Positions 62,868-64,000 of a stretch of DNA of 64,000 bases are shown in pieces. The position numbers were made by a program, and so were the translations under genes. Below the pieces are notes generated by a model. The model ran no database searches. It was not told the origin of the DNA and saw nothing but the letters and a program-made list of their open reading frames with translations. Numbering within the stretch: position 1 is the first letter of the stretch; each line of letters begins with the position of its first letter. The stretch covers positions 99,357 to 163,356 of the forward strand of contig CALGVA010000016.1 in the NCBI GenBank assembly GCA_937920345.1. The letters run 5' to 3'. Origin of the DNA: an uncultured Lachnospiraceae bacterium. GTDB taxonomy: Bacteria > Bacillota > Clostridia > Lachnospirales > Lachnospiraceae.

Positions 62868-63862
62868 ATAAACTTATTCTCCTTCAAACTGTATTTACCG
62901 CCCTTTAAGAATTTGTGCTTCACAACCCACCAGCCGGGTACCCAGATATATTTATGCATTGCCGGTGATGCAGAACCGATCATCCAGCAGTTCCTGTCGC
63001 AGTTCTTCGTGCATTTCCTGACTTTCTGCGCCTGCTCGGAGTTCCACAGTTCATCCCAGCTTTGCTCCCTGAGATTACCCATCACGGCCTTCTTCTCCAT
63101 GCCGTTGCAGGGAATAACGTCGCAGAACGGGTCAATAAAAAATGCATTCTTAGACATGTCACAGGGCAGAAGTCTCTTATTGCCGTAGATATAATTGATC
63201 AGCCCATGATTGAAATAAGCGCGGAACCACTTCTTGGGCGATCTGCTCTTCAACAGCTCATTGATCAGTTTCTCGAAATTCTCTGCCACTTTACGCTTAT
63301 CGTCGATCCTGTTATCGGTCTTCCTGAAGTAAAAGGAATTATGCAGCGTTGCCGTGGCGAACTCCATGCCCATGTCATTGGCAATATTGTAAAGCGGCAC
63401 CAGATCTTCACAGTTCATATCCTGTACCGTCATGCCGAATCCCACATCCGGATGCTTCATCTCCACCAGCGTCTTAAGCGTGTTATATCCCCGGTTAAAG
63501 CCGTCCGGTATACCGCGGATCGCATCGTTTGTTGCCTGTAATCCCTCGATGCTTATGCGTATTCCCACCTTCGGAAACTGTCTGCACAAAGCGATGATCC
63601 GGTCCGTGAAATACCCGTTGGTCGATATGACGATCCGGTCCGATTTCTTATACAGTTCCCGCACGATATCAGGGATGTCCTGTCTGATAAAAGGCTCTCC
63701 GCCCGTAATATTCGTAAACGCCATCTCCGGCAGCTTCTTGATCTCTTCCAGTGTGATCTCTTCCTCCGGTCTGGTAGGATCCCTGAAGCAGTCACACATA
63801 TTGCAGCGCGCATTGCAGCGGTAAGTTACGATGACCGTACCGTATAGAGTTCTTCTTGCCAT
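62864..63862 (-). CDS. Radical SAM/SPASM-domain protein
   Basis: A 332-residue radical SAM enzyme. The cluster motif is C16-X3-C20-X2-C23 in TYRCNARCNMCDC, followed by TNITGGEPFIRQD (the GGE motif) and VISTNGYF. The C-terminal part has the cysteine pattern of a SPASM auxiliary cluster domain (LPCDMSK, DPFCDVIPCNGME, KCTKNCDRNC). Substrates could be a sugar, peptide or lipid carrier; in glycan loci related proteins are poorly known. The ATG at 63862 with GAGGAG 7 nt upstream is preferred to longer frames, which run into a repeat. It is coupled to the GT4 gene that follows. Confidence 0.87.
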   Translation of the reverse strand: MARRTLYGTVIVTYRCNARCNMCDCFRDPTRPEEEITLEEIKKLPEMAFTNITGGEPFIRQDIPDIVRELYKKSDRIVISTNGYFTDRIIALCRQFPKVGIRISIEGLQATNDAIRGIPDGFNRGYNTLKTLVEMKHPDVGFGMTVQDMNCEDLVPLYNIANDMGMEFATATLHNSFYFRKTDNRIDDKRKVAENFEKLINELLKSRSPKKWFRAYFNHGLINYIYGNKRLLPCDMSKNAFFIDPFCDVIPCNGMEKKAVMGNLREQSWDELWNSEQAQKVRKCTKNCDRNCWMIGSASPAMHKYIWVPGWWVVKHKFLKGGKYSLKENKFI

Positions 63863-63878
63863 ATATAATCTCCTCATA

Positions 63879-63933
63879 ACTGATAAAATCAGGCGCTCCG
63901 CTCCTGCCACCATTCGCAATCCGCACTTCGTGC
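63879..63933. repeat. 55-bp REP-like direct repeat, copy 1
   Basis: This 55-bp stretch is repeated exactly at 63946-64000, 67 bp further, with a 12-bp spacer. It starts with a CTGAT/ATCAG hairpin, has a central imperfect palindrome (CAGGCGCTCCGCTCCTG) and ends with the hairpin GCACTTCGTGC. The layout is that of a palindromic intergenic repeat element just upstream of the radical SAM gene. Confidence 0.75.
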
Positions 63934-63945
63934 TTCTTGCCTGTG

Positions 63946-64000
63946 ACTGATAAAATCAGGCGCTCCGCTCCTGCCACCATTCGCAATCCGCACTTCGTGC
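63946..64000. repeat. 55-bp REP-like direct repeat, copy 2 (reaches window edge)
   Basis: Identical to 63879-63933. It ends exactly at the last base of the window, so the unit may be longer and the array may have more copies outside. The preceding 12 bp begin with TTCTTGCC, also seen just before the first copy at 63853-63860. Confidence 0.75.

Noticed and set aside
62241..63188. Plus-strand open frame of 315 codons
   Set aside because: Antisense to the GT4 and radical SAM genes, both with clear catalytic motifs.
63879..64000. CRISPR array
   Set aside because: Only two 55-bp copies with a 12-bp spacer, internal palindromes and no cas genes. The unit is too long and the spacer too short.

Overview
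The window looks like a chromosomal segment of a low-to-mid GC Firmicute, most likely a gut clostridium of the Lachnospiraceae type. The reasons are consistent AGGAGG-like ribosome binding sites, the style of the promoters (TTGAAA/TTGCAT with TATAAT-like -10 boxes), and Gram-positive-style glycosyltransferases including a GT-D protein and a TupA-like ATP-grasp protein. No lipid A, outer-membrane or O-antigen export genes are present. The assignment is an inference. No rRNA, tRNA, insertion sequence, phage gene or CRISPR array was seen. The longest stretch without a gene is 214 bp.

Almost everything is a very large surface-polysaccharide locus read on the minus strand. From right to left: (1) 56.3-63.9 kb: radical SAM/SPASM protein, GT4, GT-D, hexapeptide acetyltransferase, ABC flippase, GT4, GT2. 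(2) 49.6-56.3 kb: MBOAT plus SGNH-like pair for O-acylation, a GT-C/GT2/DUF2304 cassette and an LpxD-like N-acyltransferase. (3) 43.0-49.5 kb: UDP-GlcNAc 2-epimerase, Gfo/Idh dehydrogenase, DegT aminotransferase, Asn-synthase-like amidotransferase and a GT-B protein, suggesting a 2,3-diamino sugar or uronamide. (4) 39.0-43.0 kb: CMP-sugar cytidylyltransferase, a DRE-TIM aldolase fused to a DUF115/MptE-like domain, and a KdsC-like phosphatase, suggesting an unusual ulosonic acid. (5) 31.2-39.9 kb: fucosyltransferase-like, GT4, GT8, GT4, ABC flippase, GT2 and TupA-like ATP-grasp. (6) 28.1-31.1 kb: amidohydrolase and GltS-type glutamate symporter. (7) 20.6-28.1 kb: GtrII-like and GT-C membrane transferases, a ThDP enzyme, a NeuB-like synthase without SAF domain, a second KdsC-like phosphatase and an epimerase.

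The most striking part is 10.8-20.6 kb, a self-contained sulfation system. A plus-strand cysPTWA-type sulfate importer is controlled by a divergent LacI-family regulator with two near-identical operators. It converges on minus-strand genes for ATP sulfurylase (CysD and a CysNC fusion), a CysQ-type PAP phosphatase and two tandem sulfotransferases. No PAPS reductase or sulfite reductase is present, so the PAPS made here is probably used to sulfate a glycan. This resembles rhizobial NodPQ/NodH but lies in a Firmicute polysaccharide locus.

Left of the regulator (0-9.5 kb) a second minus-strand operon with its own promoter encodes a GT2, a Wzx-type flippase, a variant nucleotidyltransferase and the CDP-glucose route RfbF/RfbH/RfbG to CDP-3,6-dideoxy-4-keto-hexose. 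A GT-C protein follows, then (from an internal promoter) a small GT2 and a UDP-glucuronate decarboxylase cut by the window edge. No E3-type reductase for RfbH is present, and no polymerase, initiating phosphosugar transferase or chain-length regulator is certain. These presumably lie outside the window.
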